DNA of 64,000 nucleotides from Kordiimonas sediminis (lineage in GTDB: Bacteria; Pseudomonadota; Alphaproteobacteria; Sphingomonadales; Kordiimonadaceae). The stretch lies in NCBI RefSeq assembly GCF_014656395.1, contig NZ_BNCI01000002.1, forward strand, positions 868,001 through 932,000. Direction: 5' to 3'. The notes under the pieces are model-generated. The model did not search any database. It had not been told where the DNA came from and saw only the letters and a program-made list of their open reading frames with translations. Shown one piece after another: positions 1-8,860 of the stretch (position 1 is the stretch's first letter; each line of letters starts with the position of its first letter). Made by a program: the position numbers and the translations under genes.

Positions 1-545
1 TCGCTTTCTTTTATCGCAGGCTCATCTGTTCCAGCGTCTTCTGCAATAGATGTGCTGATTTCATCATCAGAAGATGCAGCCTCTGAATCAGTGACATTGT
101 CAGTTTCATCATCAGGAATAAGATCAGATACATCCGTATCTTCTGAATCAGTATCACCAGAAACCTCATCAGGCTCTACTGCTTTGGAACGGCGACGACG
201 GCGATTACGCTGTTTATGATCATCTTCTTCTTCCTCACGTTTCGCACGAGCTTTCGCAGCAGCCATTTCTTCTGCAACAATTGCATCACGGTCCTGTGTA
301 GGAATTTGATAATAGTCAGGATGGATTTCACTAAAAGCCAAAAAGCCGTGGCGATTACCACCGTACTCCACAAACGCGGCCTGTAACGAAGGCTCCACAC
401 GTGTGACACGTGCAAGATATATATTACCTTTTAATTGACGGCGTGTGGATGATTCATAGTCAAAGTCCTCAACTCGGCTTCCTTTGACAATCGTAACCCG
501 CGTCTCTTCGTCGTGACGCGCGTCTATTAGCATTCTTGTAGACAT
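1..545 (-). CDS. rne: Ribonuclease E/G, N-terminal part (runs off the window)
   Basis: RNase E is the endonuclease that starts mRNA decay and rRNA/tRNA processing and scaffolds the RNA degradosome. About 181 N-terminal residues are present and the rest lies beyond the left edge. The start is MSTRMLIDARHDEETRV, followed by the S1-type RNA-binding fold (GNIYLARVTRVEPSLQAAFV and YGGNRHGFLAFSEIHPDYY). From about residue 95 the sequence becomes a charged, low-complexity stretch: an Arg/Lys-rich run, then many Asp, Glu and Ser. An insertion at this point of the S1 domain is known for alphaproteobacterial RNase E. The ATG at 543-545 has a GGAG motif just upstream. It is divergent from amiC. The identification is firm; the catalytic DNase I-like domain cannot be inspected here. 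Confidence 0.93.
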   Translation of the reverse strand, partial: MSTRMLIDARHDEETRVTIVKGSRVEDFDYESSTRRQLKGNIYLARVTRVEPSLQAAFVEYGGNRHGFLAFSEIHPDYYQIPTQDRDAIVAEEMAAAKARAKREEEEDDHKQRNRRRRRSKAVEPDEVSGDTDSEDTDVSDLIPDDETDNVTDSEAASSDDEISTSIAEDAGTDEPAIKES

Positions 546-1046
546 ACAATTCGTCTCCATTCAGGGAGCCGCGCTTCCTTGCCTCAAATATTTGGCGGGC
601 GCTGGCAAACCTGTGGTTGGGTTTTAAAACAGTGTAATAATAAGGATGGGCGATAGCCGTATGCGCGGGCGTGTGGGACATGGTTATGTCCTGCAGTTCT
701 GTGCCGATTGGCAGAGTGGCTTGATGCCTGTATGCGCGCCAGGTTTGCATTCCGGGTTCTAGTCCATTGGGGACAGTCAAATGATTGTCTCCAATATCTG
801 GCTCCTGATCACTTGGCTGTCAATTGACCGGTCAGAAACCTCCGCACGGTCAAAATTCTTTTCTTACATTATGTGCCGAAGTATTTTAAAATCTACTGCG
901 GTACATTCGACCAATAAATAAAAGTTTTCGTTCCTGCAAGAGAATTTAACTTTCTTTCCTTTATTTCATTCAGGTGATATTAAGTATTTGAAGGGTAAAC
1001 GGTCCTAACAGTCATGAATAAATAAGTGCTTGGGTTGGGTATACAC
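546..1046. other. Intergenic region between divergent rne and amiC
   Basis: About 500 bases without a convincing gene. The half next to rne would be its transcribed leader if the promoter near 795-823 is real. A 103-codon minus-strand frame at 469-780 overlaps the rne start and looks like chance. The half next to amiC is AT-rich and must hold the amiC promoter, but I see no clear -35/-10 pair. No tRNA, repeat or strong hairpin was seen. Confidence 0.5.
795..823 (-). promoter_or_regulatory. Candidate sigma70 promoter for rne
   Basis: Read on the minus strand, a perfect -35 TTGACA (818-823) is followed after 17 bases by CAGATA (795-800), a weak -10. It would start transcription near 788 and give rne a leader of about 240 bases. 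A long leader fits the known autoregulation of rne through its 5' untranslated region in gammaproteobacteria. That it operates here is inference. Confidence 0.35.
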
Positions 1047-2288
1047 ATGATCAGACGACTCTATCTTGTATTCAGTTTCTTTTGCGTACTGCTCTTATCC
1101 TCCATATCGACTAGTGCGTCCGATATTACGGGATTACGGATGGGTGTTCAGGATAATGGCACTCGATTTGTTATTGATCTAAGTGAAACTACCGACCCAA
1201 GAGTGTTTTTACTGGAAAACCCTCAGCGTATTGTCATTGATCTGCCTAATGCGAAATGGAATGCTAGAGGCGGTGTTAAAGCGATGGGTGACATTCGGTC
1301 CTACCGACACGGCCAATTTACATCTAATATCTACCGTATTGTACTGGATTTGAAACGTCCCGTCATAGTCAGTGACTTGTTTCATTTGCCCGCCAAAGGG
1401 CAGTTTGGACCACGCCTTGTTATTGATTTGGAACAGACATCAACAAGCCGTTTTGCCCAGGCAGTCGCTGACACGAAACAGGCACCTCTACGGGCCAGTA
1501 ATGCCAAACAATTTGCAAAGGCTACGCCGTCTGCCAGCCAACCTAAATCAACACAACCAGCACAACAATCACAGCGCGCCCAAATCCAGCAGTCTGCTAA
1601 GCACGTTATTGTGCTTGACCCAGGTCATGGCGGCAAAGACCCTGGCACCATTGGTGTTCTGGGTGTGAATGAAGAAGTAATTGTTCTGAACATGGCGCGG
1701 GAGATCAAACGCGAACTGGAAGCGACCGGACGGTATAAAGTGCATCTGACTAGGGACAGAGACATTTATATTCCGCACAGGCAGCGTTATGAAATGGCCC
1801 AAAGACTAGAAGCTGACCTCTTTGTGAGCATCCACGCTGATGCGATTGAAAACAAAGACGTGCGTGGTGGGACTGTCTACACGCTAAATGACAAGGCTTC
1901 CGATGATGAAGCACGCCGCCTTGCTGCACGTGAGAATAAATCAGACCTGATAGCCGGTGTTGTAATGGCTGAATATGATAATGAGGTTCAAAACATACTC
2001 GTGGAGTTAGCACAGCGTGAAACACTGAACCTGTCTGCTCAACTCGCAGAATTTCTTGTCCCGGAAATGCGGCGCGACATTAAAATGCACAAACGTGCGC
2101 ACCGGTATGCAAGCCTGATGGTTCTCAAGTCACCAACTGTACCTTCTATCCTGGTCGAAACCGGATATTTATCAAACAAAACAGATGCCAAACTTTTGAA
2201 CACAAAATCTTACCAACGAAAAGTAGGGCAGGCGATGGTAAGAGCGTTTGATAAGTATTTTGGTCAGATGCGCGCCATGGGCAGATAA
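1047..2288 (+). CDS. amiC: Periplasmic N-acetylmuramoyl-L-alanine amidase (AMIN + Amidase_3)
   Basis: Zinc amidase that cuts the bond between N-acetylmuramic acid and the stem peptide, used to split septal peptidoglycan. It has a signal peptide (IRRLYLVFSFFCVLLLSS then STSASD), an AMIN domain over about residues 25-130 that should target peptidoglycan or the septum, a Gln/Ser/Ala-rich linker, then the catalytic domain. Zinc-site candidates are H194 in DPGHGG, E209/E210 in NEEVIV and H263 in SIHADA; the catalytic Glu is E371 in VETGYLSN. I chose the ATG at 1047 because it begins the signal peptide. An in-frame GTG at 1026 adds seven residues without a better ribosome site. It is followed by mrcA and prfB, a common alphaproteobacterial order. 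Confidence 0.92.
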   Translation: MIRRLYLVFSFFCVLLLSSISTSASDITGLRMGVQDNGTRFVIDLSETTDPRVFLLENPQRIVIDLPNAKWNARGGVKAMGDIRSYRHGQFTSNIYRIVLDLKRPVIVSDLFHLPAKGQFGPRLVIDLEQTSTSRFAQAVADTKQAPLRASNAKQFAKATPSASQPKSTQPAQQSQRAQIQQSAKHVIVLDPGHGGKDPGTIGVLGVNEEVIVLNMAREIKRELEATGRYKVHLTRDRDIYIPHRQRYEMAQRLEADLFVSIHADAIENKDVRGGTVYTLNDKASDDEARRLAARENKSDLIAGVVMAEYDNEVQNILVELAQRETLNLSAQLAEFLVPEMRRDIKMHKRAHRYASLMVLKSPTVPSILVETGYLSNKTDAKLLNTKSYQRKVGQAMVRAFDKYFGQMRAMGR

Positions 2289-2373
2289 GCAGATATACTA
2301 TCAATCAGCCAAAACATTGTCACAATTGCCGAATATATGATACCTAGACTTACCTAAGTATCAGGGATTTAGA

Positions 2374-4911
2374 ATGTCTGACAACGTCAACAAAAACGAC
2401 GATAAAAACCCAAAGCAGAAAACTACAGTGTCAGAAAAAACAAAAAAGCATTGGTTCAAACGCTTATTCAAAGTCGGACTTATACTGTCTGCTGTCGGTT
2501 TAATAGCCGTGACAGGCGTCATTCTGTGGGCGCTTGTCTACTATGGTCGTGATCTTCCTGATTATCGTCAGCTGGCCAGCTATGAACCATCCGTCATGAC
2601 ACGGGTGCATGCCGGTGACGGTAGCCTTCTAAAAGAATATTCAACAGAGCGAAGAATTTTCGTTCCCTACAGCGCTTTTCCAGACAAGCTTATTCATGCT
2701 GTCATCTCAGCAGAAGATAAAAACTTCTTCGAACATAGCGGTCTTGATTACCTCGGCATGGTTCGTGGGAACATCCGTAACGTCGGCAATATGCTGACGG
2801 GTCGCCCGCTGCAAGGTGGGTCAACCATTACGCAGCAGGTTGCACGAAACTTCCTGCTAACACTGGATCAGCGCCTTGACCGTAAGATTAAAGAGATAAT
2901 ACTTAGCCTCCGCATTGAGCGTACTTTTTCCAAAGAACAGATCATGGAATTGTACCTTAATGAAATCAATTTTGGTCTGGCCTACGGCGTAGCAGCTGCC
3001 TCCCTGAAGTATTTTGACAAACCTTTGTCAGAGCTGACATATGCGGAAGCCGCATACCTGGCAGCCGTCCCCAAGGCACCCAACAATTACCATCCTGTTC
3101 GCCATAAGGCTCGTGCTACCGCCCGCAGAAACTGGGTTTTGTCACGCATGCATATCCTTGGATACATCTCAGATTCTGACTATCAGACTGCTATTAATGA
3201 AGAATTGGTAATGCGGGAGAGAAATAGTGAAGACCGTTTCACCGCAGACTATTTTTCTGAGGAAGTACGGCGCCGCGTGCTGAAAATATATGGTGAGAAA
3301 ACTCTTTACCAAGGCGGCTTGTCTGTAAGAACTACCCTTGAACCGCGTTTGCAGGAAATTGCAGAAAAACGTCTTCAAGAAGGCTTGATAGCCTATGACC
3401 GCCGCCACGGATGGCGTGGCCCCCTAAGCCGCATGCAAATTGATGATGCGTGGCAAGATACATTGAAGTCCAAGAACATAGGACTTGGTGTTGAAAATTG
3501 GCGTAAGGCAGTGGTTCATGAAGTGCGCGAACAGGTCGCCGTTATCGGCTTCACTGACGGCACATACGGTGTGATTCCTTTGGAGGAAGTTAAATGGGCC
3601 CGTGCGTGGCAGCCGCGTGAAAGACTAGGCCCCAAGATCACAGATATCGCGTCTGTTCTTAATTTGGGTGACATCATTGCCGTTAAGGCCATACAGAATG
3701 AGCCACAGATACAGCTTGATAACATCATGACACAGAAAGGGCTGATCTCAGCCAGTCTTCCAGTTTACAGCCTGCAACAAATTCCTGACGTTAATGGTGC
3801 GCTGGTCGCACTTGATCCGCATACTGGTCGTGTTTTGGCCATGTCAGGCGGGTTTTCCTATGCGTCCAGCCAATATAACCGCGCAACACAAGCACAGCGT
3901 CAGCCGGGTAGTGCCTTTAAACCCTTTGTGTATGTTGCGGCACTGGACAAAGGCTTCACACCTGCCAGCCTCGTTCTGGATGCTCCCTTTGTTATTGACC
4001 AGGGCGAGGGGCAAGCCAAATGGAAACCTAAAAACAGCTCGAACAAGTTTTACGGCCCGAGCACACTCAGACTAGGTATTGAGAAATCCCGGAACCTGAT
4101 GACGGTTCGACTTGCCCAGAATCTGGGCATGAACACGTTGATGTCCTATGCAAAGCGTTTCGGCCTTGAAGACAATATGGAGCCAACACTTGCTGCGTCG
4201 TTAGGAGCAGGCGAGGTCACACTCCTCGACCTGACAGCCGCATACGGCATGCTTGTGAATGGCGGCAAAGAAATTCAGCCCGCCCTTATAGACCGTATTC
4301 AGGACCGCCGAGGTAAAACAATATATCGCCACGACGATAGAGTTTGTGTGTCCTGCCAGAGGAGCTGGCAAATATCCTCGCAGGAACCAGAAATCCCTGA
4401 TGACAGAGAACAGGTTGTTGATCCGCATACAGCTTATCAGATGGTATCTATGCTTGAAGGAGTCGTCCAGAACGGCACAGGTCGCAAAATTCGTGCAGTC
4501 GGTAAACCCCTTGCTGGCAAGACAGGCACAACAAATGATTCTACCGATGCCTGGTTTGTTGGTTTTTCTGCTGACTTGGCCGTCGGAGTTTATGTTGGTT
4601 TCGATCGCCCCAGATCCCTTGGGACATATGAAGAAGGGTCCAGTGTCGCCGTTCCGGTCTTTCGGGATTTCATGAAAGACGCACTCGCCGGTCAACCCGG
4701 CATTCCATTCCGGGCACCAAACGGTATTCGTATGGTATGGATCAACGCTGAAAATGGCCAGCCAGCACAAACAAATGATAAATCCGTGATACTTGAAGCC
4801 TTTAAACCTGGAACAGAACCACGGTTCGGACAGCTCGCAGTACTTGACGGCGTCGATTCTTTGGGTAAAAGCAAAAGCTCCGTCCGTAAAGGAACTGGCG
4901 GAATTTATTAG
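2374..4911 (+). CDS. mrcA: Penicillin-binding protein 1A (bifunctional glycosyltransferase/transpeptidase)
   Basis: Class A PBP of 845 residues that polymerises lipid II into glycan strands and cross-links the peptides. It has a Lys-rich cytoplasmic tail, one membrane anchor at about residues 32-56, a GT51 glycosyltransferase domain with catalytic Glu114 in the EDKNFFEHSG motif, a central OB-like insert, and a transpeptidase domain. The transpeptidase has Ser513-x-x-Lys516 (GSAFK), an SRN motif near residue 570 and Lys716-Thr-Gly. All catalytic motifs look intact. An AGGGA ribosome site precedes the ATG. It sits 85 bases after amiC and 38 bases before prfB, in the same direction. Confidence 0.96.
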   Translation: MSDNVNKNDDKNPKQKTTVSEKTKKHWFKRLFKVGLILSAVGLIAVTGVILWALVYYGRDLPDYRQLASYEPSVMTRVHAGDGSLLKEYSTERRIFVPYSAFPDKLIHAVISAEDKNFFEHSGLDYLGMVRGNIRNVGNMLTGRPLQGGSTITQQVARNFLLTLDQRLDRKIKEIILSLRIERTFSKEQIMELYLNEINFGLAYGVAAASLKYFDKPLSELTYAEAAYLAAVPKAPNNYHPVRHKARATARRNWVLSRMHILGYISDSDYQTAINEELVMRERNSEDRFTADYFSEEVRRRVLKIYGEKTLYQGGLSVRTTLEPRLQEIAEKRLQEGLIAYDRRHGWRGPLSRMQIDDAWQDTLKSKNIGLGVENWRKAVVHEVREQVAVIGFTDGTYGVIPLEEVKWARAWQPRERLGPKITDIASVLNLGDIIAVKAIQNEPQIQLDNIMTQKGLISASLPVYSLQQIPDVNGALVALDPHTGRVLAMSGGFSYASSQYNRATQAQRQPGSAFKPFVYVAALDKGFTPASLVLDAPFVIDQGEGQAKWKPKNSSNKFYGPSTLRLGIEKSRNLMTVRLAQNLGMNTLMSYAKRFGLEDNMEPTLAASLGAGEVTLLDLTAAYGMLVNGGKEIQPALIDRIQDRRGKTIYRHDDRVCVSCQRSWQISSQEPEIPDDREQVVDPHTAYQMVSMLEGVVQNGTGRKIRAVGKPLAGKTGTTNDSTDAWFVGFSADLAVGVYVGFDRPRSLGTYEEGSSVAVPVFRDFMKDALAGQPGIPFRAPNGIRMVWINAENGQPAQTNDKSVILEAFKPGTEPRFGQLAVLDGVDSLGKSKSSVRKGTGGIY

Positions 4912-4949
4912 TCAGGGTGATCACCCACATACTTTTGAAAGGAATATCT

Positions 4950-6078
4950 ATGCGTGCCGAAGCTCAGGCAGCCGTAGACAAACTCAAGCAGTCTTTATCG
5001 CTGCTGAGGAGGCATCTTTGACTGGGACCGTGCTACCCTTCGTTTAGAGGAGCTAAATGCGCTGAGTGAAGACCCTACACTATGGGACAACCCTCAGGCT
5101 GCACAGAAGCTCATGCGCGAGCGTACAAAACTTGATCAGTCAATTTCCGCAGTACTGGAGATTGAGGAAGACTTGCGTGACACTGTTGAAATTATCGAGC
5201 TTGCTGAGCTTGATGACGACACAGAGATGGAAGCTGATGCCCTTGAAAGCCTTCATGCGCTTGCATCAAAAGCAAAAGACGCTGAAATGCAGGCACTGCT
5301 TTCTGGTGAAGCTGACGGTAACGATACCTACATCGAAATTCACTCTGGCGCTGGCGGGACCGAATCCCAGGACTGGGCAAGCATGCTACTGCGAATGTAT
5401 GCACGGTGGGCTGAAAGCAGAGGCTTTAAGGTAGACACTGTACAATATATGCCAGGTGAAGAAGCAGGCATTAAATCTGCGACCATCATTATTAAGGGTG
5501 AAGACGCCTACGGATGGGCTAAAACCGAGTCTGGTGTTCATAGGCTGGTTCGCATCTCTCCGTACGATTCTAACGCACGACGGCATACAAGTTTTGCTTC
5601 AGTATGGGTTTATCCTGTGATTGATGACTCAATTGAGATTGAAATTAATGACAGTGACCTGAAAGTAGATACATACCGTGCCAGTGGGGCAGGTGGTCAG
5701 CACGTCAACACAACTGATAGTGCGGTCAGGATTACCCACGTCCCTACCGGTGTGGTTGTCCAGTGTCAGAACGAACGATCCCAGCATAAAAACCGTGCGG
5801 CTGCCATGTCGATGCTAAAAGCACGTCTGTATGAAGAAGAATTGCGCCGTCGTGAAGAAGAAGCAAATATGGTCAATGCCTCAAAAAGTGAGATTGGATG
5901 GGGCCACCAAATCAGATCTTATGTGCTGCAACCATATCAAATGGTGAAAGATCTAAGAACTGGTGAGGAATCTTCACAGCCCAACTCAGTTCTTGATGGA
6001 GCTCTGGACCCCTTTATGAGGGCTGCACTAGCTGCAAGAGTACACGGCTCTGATACTGTGGTTGAAGATATTGATTAA
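4950..6078 (+). CDS. prfB: Peptide chain release factor 2, expressed through a programmed +1 frameshift
   Basis: RF2 reads UAA and UGA stop codons and triggers peptide release. The gene is two frames: codons 1-23 (4950-5018) end at an in-frame TGA (5019-5021), and reading resumes one base later (5020 onward) to the stop at 6078, giving about 375 residues, normal for RF2. The GGQ catalytic loop ([17 protein letters not shown]) is intact. The stop-recognition tripeptide is SPY ([16 protein letters not shown]) where E. coli RF2 has SPF; as far as I recall SPY is usual in alphaproteobacteria. The ATG at 4950 has AAAGGA upstream. This is not a broken gene. RF2 controls its own level because a shortage favours the frameshift. 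Confidence 0.95.
5007..5022 (+). promoter_or_regulatory. prfB programmed frameshift signal
   Basis: AGGAGG (5007-5012) lies three bases before the slippery CTT codon (5016-5018), followed by TGA and C (5019-5022). This is the classic RF2 recoding element: an internal Shine-Dalgarno helix, the CUU slippery codon and the poor UGA-C stop. The Shine-Dalgarno copy is the full six-base complement, which should make slippage efficient. Confidence 0.95.
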
Positions 6079-6107
6079 CGGGTATGATGCACAGTTATCA
6101 AAAGAAA

Positions 6108-6127
6108 AAGGGGGCGCATGCCCCCTT
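6108..6127. terminator. Bidirectional hairpin between prfB and bactofilin
   Basis: Perfect 8-base-pair stem AAGGGGGC/GCCCCCTT with a GCAT loop. On the minus strand the stem is followed by a T-rich tract (the A-rich run at about 6100-6109); on the plus strand by TTATCTATTT. It lies between two convergent genes and could stop both. Confidence 0.8.
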
Positions 6128-6149
6128 ATCTATTTGATGATCAGATTAT

Positions 6150-6596
6150 TTATTCTGCCGCGTCAGCTTTCGGCTTCAGGAATGACGGGGCAGCTAACTC
6201 ATCAGCTGATTTAGGGGCGGGTGCCGCTGACAAATCACTTGAATGAGCAAAACGACCATTTAATTTTGCCCCGGATTCAACGGATAGGTTCTCATGGTAT
6301 ACATCACCGTCTACAGTTGCTGTACTTTCAAGACGAACAGATTTGGAGCGTATTTCACCTTGCACATGCCCTCTGATGGTAACACTTTCTGCTGAAATCA
6401 AGCCTTTAACTTTGCCCGTTTCGCCCATCACCAAGCCACCACACGATAAATCGCCGCTGATAGCGCCATCAAGCTGCAACTCACCTGACGTTTTGACATT
6501 ACCGGTGATTTCAACGTCTGCACCAATGATTGACGGCGTATGGCTGGGCGCTAGGCCGCTGCCAGGGTTACTAAGTGTTCTCTTTTTCATCTTCAA
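6150..6596 (-). CDS. Bactofilin family cytoskeletal protein
   Basis: 148 residues with the bactofilin (DUF583) beta-helix core from about residue 22 to 112, made of short repeating strands (ITGNVKTSGELQLDGAISGD, then repeated V-x-G and G-x-V turns), flanked by disordered Pro/Ala-rich tails. Bactofilins form nucleotide-free filaments that position cell-wall enzymes. The first 26 bases overlap the end of the upstream M23 peptidase gene, so the two are translationally coupled. In Hyphomonas neptunium and Helicobacter a bactofilin works with an adjacent M23 endopeptidase in setting cell shape. The same role here is inference from this pairing. Confidence 0.9.
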   Translation of the reverse strand: MKMKKRTLSNPGSGLAPSHTPSIIGADVEITGNVKTSGELQLDGAISGDLSCGGLVMGETGKVKGLISAESVTIRGHVQGEIRSKSVRLESTATVDGDVYHENLSVESGAKLNGRFAHSSDLSAAPAPKSADELAAPSFLKPKADAAE

Positions 6597-7878
6597 TCCC
6601 TTGAATCTTCCTGATAGTTTCAGCGGCTTTCAAAACTGGCGTAGGATCAATTACCTTGCCATCAAACCAGACCTCATAGTGTAGGTGGGAGCTAGTAGCT
6701 CTACCGCTTTTCCCCATATCACCGATATGCTGGCCCGCTTCCATTTCCTGTCCGCGCTTGACTACTACCTTGCGCATATGGCCATATCGTGTCCTAAAAC
6801 CATTTCCGTGATCAATTTCCACCATGTTGCCGTAAGGGCCCCATGCACCAGCCTTCACAACCTTGCCAGCCTGAGCTGCCAGAATTTTCGTGCCGGGCCA
6901 CCCAGCCATATCCAGACCAGAGTGCCGGGCCCAGGTTTTCTTAAATGGGTCTTTACGGCGGCCAAAACGACTGGAAACATAATATTTCTCAGCAGGGACG
7001 ACCACAGGAAAACTATAAAGAGCCGTCAGTAATTTATCGAGGTTATGACTTTCCTCTATAAGGCTTTGAAATGCTAAATGATCATTATCACGAAAAATAG
7101 GTGTAGGGTCACTTTCCGGGATATAGGGGCCACCAACAGCTGCGTCGTCTGTTCCCACACGTGCGATCAATAAATCTGATGAAATCTTTGCAGGTAGTAA
7201 TAAGTCATCAAGATGTTTCCGGTCCAGGGTAACCTGACGAACCAACTGTTCTGCAAGCAGTTCTTGATCTAAGGCCAGTTTCTCAAGCTTTTCCAACAAA
7301 ATACGGCGGCGATCTTGTGTTGAGGCCATTTCATCACCTACGTCCTCATCAGAGGCAACGGCTGGGTGACTGCCAAATACTTCCTGCAGAAAAGCTATCG
7401 GACGGGATACATCATCTTTGGTATCTGACTTCGAAGGTCCAGAATCTTCATCAGTCTCCTGTTCCACCTTTTCGGAGGGAGCGGCCTCCTCTGAAAGGGA
7501 CGCTGGCTGTAACAGTGTCGGTGTTCTGACCAACATGTCTTCTAGAATTTTTTGTCGGGTTTCCAGTTCAGCAGCCCGAAACTCAACCTCTTTTTCCAGT
7601 GTAGAGAAGTCAGTAGACAGGCTTTCATACTGCGCTGAAATATTCTTAATCGTACGTTGTTTTTCTTCTAAAACAAGGTCACGCGTCAGATATGCGACGC
7701 TTGTAATCGAAGCCCAAACCATAAAGATAACAAGCACAGAAGCCGACGCCATCTGAAAATTTGGACTGAACGTAAGGAATCGCACGCGCCCTTCGCTACG
7801 AAGAAATAGCTGACGTACAGGGAAATATTTATCACGAAAAGCCGCAAGCCTTGCTGACATATTTTTATTCGTATTCAA
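6571..7878 (-). CDS. Membrane-anchored M23 (LytM) peptidoglycan endopeptidase
   Basis: About 435 residues: a basic cytoplasmic N-terminus, one membrane helix (about residues 42-66), a periplasmic coiled coil (RTIKNISAQYESL onward), an acidic Ser/Glu linker, a second helical stretch, then a C-terminal LytM domain (about residues 305-420). Its zinc and catalytic motifs are intact: HSGLD, YGHM and HLHYE. It should cut peptide cross-links, unlike degenerate EnvC-type activators. The start is uncertain: the TTG at 7878 has AGG seven bases upstream, while an ATG at 7860 lacks a ribosome site. The gene overlaps the bactofilin gene by 26 bases. The order and topology match the LmdC-type partner of bactofilin described in Hyphomonas neptunium. 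Confidence 0.9.
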   Translation of the reverse strand: MNTNKNMSARLAAFRDKYFPVRQLFLRSEGRVRFLTFSPNFQMASASVLVIFMVWASITSVAYLTRDLVLEEKQRTIKNISAQYESLSTDFSTLEKEVEFRAAELETRQKILEDMLVRTPTLLQPASLSEEAAPSEKVEQETDEDSGPSKSDTKDDVSRPIAFLQEVFGSHPAVASDEDVGDEMASTQDRRRILLEKLEKLALDQELLAEQLVRQVTLDRKHLDDLLLPAKISSDLLIARVGTDDAAVGGPYIPESDPTPIFRDNDHLAFQSLIEESHNLDKLLTALYSFPVVVPAEKYYVSSRFGRRKDPFKKTWARHSGLDMAGWPGTKILAAQAGKVVKAGAWGPYGNMVEIDHGNGFRTRYGHMRKVVVKRGQEMEAGQHIGDMGKSGRATSSHLHYEVWFDGKVIDPTPVLKAAETIRKIQGIEDEKENT

Positions 7879-7902
7879 TTAGTTACCTAATTTTATTAAT
7901 CT

Positions 7903-7931
7903 ATTATACATGACTAGGATAAGTTCCCCAA
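7903..7931 (-). promoter_or_regulatory. Promoter for the M23-bactofilin operon
   Basis: On the minus strand, TTGGGG (7926-7931), a 17-base spacer and a perfect TATAAT (7903-7908). The predicted transcript start near 7896 gives an 18-base leader to the TTG start or 36 bases to the ATG. It separates the M23-bactofilin pair from the upstream glnE-bcp-DUF455 operon. Confidence 0.6.
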
Positions 7932-8021
7932 AACTATGATCAACCAGCCACACCCCACAGGATTGATGCATTGCACAGATTTTGAACCCTAAGGTCAAGT
8001 CTTTAGTTGCCAGAAGCAACT

Positions 8022-8846
8022 TTAGTTGGATATCCGCAACATCTCTACCAAGGGTTCATAGAAGCTTGGCGGCATGCCGGCTTCATCTCTTGCTGGTTTA
8101 TTAAAAGGGGGTTTCAATGATCCAGCAAAGTAAGACCTGACTAATTGATGAAAATATTGTTCTTCATCCATTTGTTTTTGACCACAGAGATATTTGAACC
8201 ATCTGCTACCAGCTTCGACGTGACTTTTTTCTTCTTCGTAAATAACGCCAAGAACTTCCGCCGCTTTATGATCGCCAAATCGTTCAAAGCGTTTTATCAT
8301 ATCAGGTGTAACATCCAGACCCCTTGCTTCCAGTACCATCGGAACTATCGCAAGTCGTGCATCAAGGTCGTGACTGGTTTGTATAGCAGATTCCCACAGA
8401 CCGTCATGCGCAGGCAAGTCACCATATGATATGCCATGATGTGACAAGCAATCTTCAAGCATCATGAAGTGCCGGGCCTCATCATCCCCAACCAGCAGCC
8501 AATCGTCAGTGAAGGCTTTTGGCATGCTACCTCCGAACCGCAGAACTATATCAAATGCAAGATCTATTGCGTTTAATTCTATGTGCGCGACTGCGTGTAA
8601 CAATGCTTGTTTATTTGCCAGATTCCCACCTTTGCGGCGTTTTGGCATTGCGCCGGGCGCCATTAAAACGGGCCGGGCAGGGCGTGCAGGTCTTTTAGGA
8701 GCAGGCACATGGTAGACTGGCTGTAGTGCACCTTCCATCCAAAGACTTTTTACCTGCCTTGCTTTCGATGCTTTCTCCATGGGTGAAGGTTCTGACAGGA
8801 CAGCAAGACAGGCTTGATCTAATGCTTGGTATATTTCAGTGCTCAT
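8022..8846 (-). CDS. Ferritin-like DUF455 family protein
   Basis: 274 residues of the DUF455 family, predicted to form a ferritin-like four-helix bundle. Candidate metal ligands follow the usual carboxylate/His pattern: AHIEL near residue 93, DEARHF near residue 126 and EEEKSHV near residue 206. The N-terminal 60 residues are basic and Pro-rich. The biochemical role of the family is not established, and I do not assign one. It starts 14 bases after the peroxiredoxin gene bcp, so both are probably on one mRNA. A diiron protein next to a peroxidase suggests an oxidative or iron-related job, but that is inference. Confidence 0.85.
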   Translation of the reverse strand: MSTEIYQALDQACLAVLSEPSPMEKASKARQVKSLWMEGALQPVYHVPAPKRPARPARPVLMAPGAMPKRRKGGNLANKQALLHAVAHIELNAIDLAFDIVLRFGGSMPKAFTDDWLLVGDDEARHFMMLEDCLSHHGISYGDLPAHDGLWESAIQTSHDLDARLAIVPMVLEARGLDVTPDMIKRFERFGDHKAAEVLGVIYEEEKSHVEAGSRWFKYLCGQKQMDEEQYFHQLVRSYFAGSLKPPFNKPARDEAGMPPSFYEPLVEMLRISN

Positions 8847-8860
8847 TTGCTTTAAGTCTC

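Noticed and set aside
469-780. 103-codon open frame on the minus strand upstream of rne
   Set aside because: It overlaps the rne start in another frame, has no ribosome site and no recognisable domain. It lies in the likely rne leader.
4201-4770. 189-codon minus-strand frame inside mrcA
   Set aside because: It is antisense to the transpeptidase domain, whose codons are clearly the real gene. No family features.
4950-5112. Apparent frameshift or broken N-terminus of prfB
   Set aside because: The AGGAGG, CTT, TGA-C context is the known programmed frameshift signal, and both halves match RF2.
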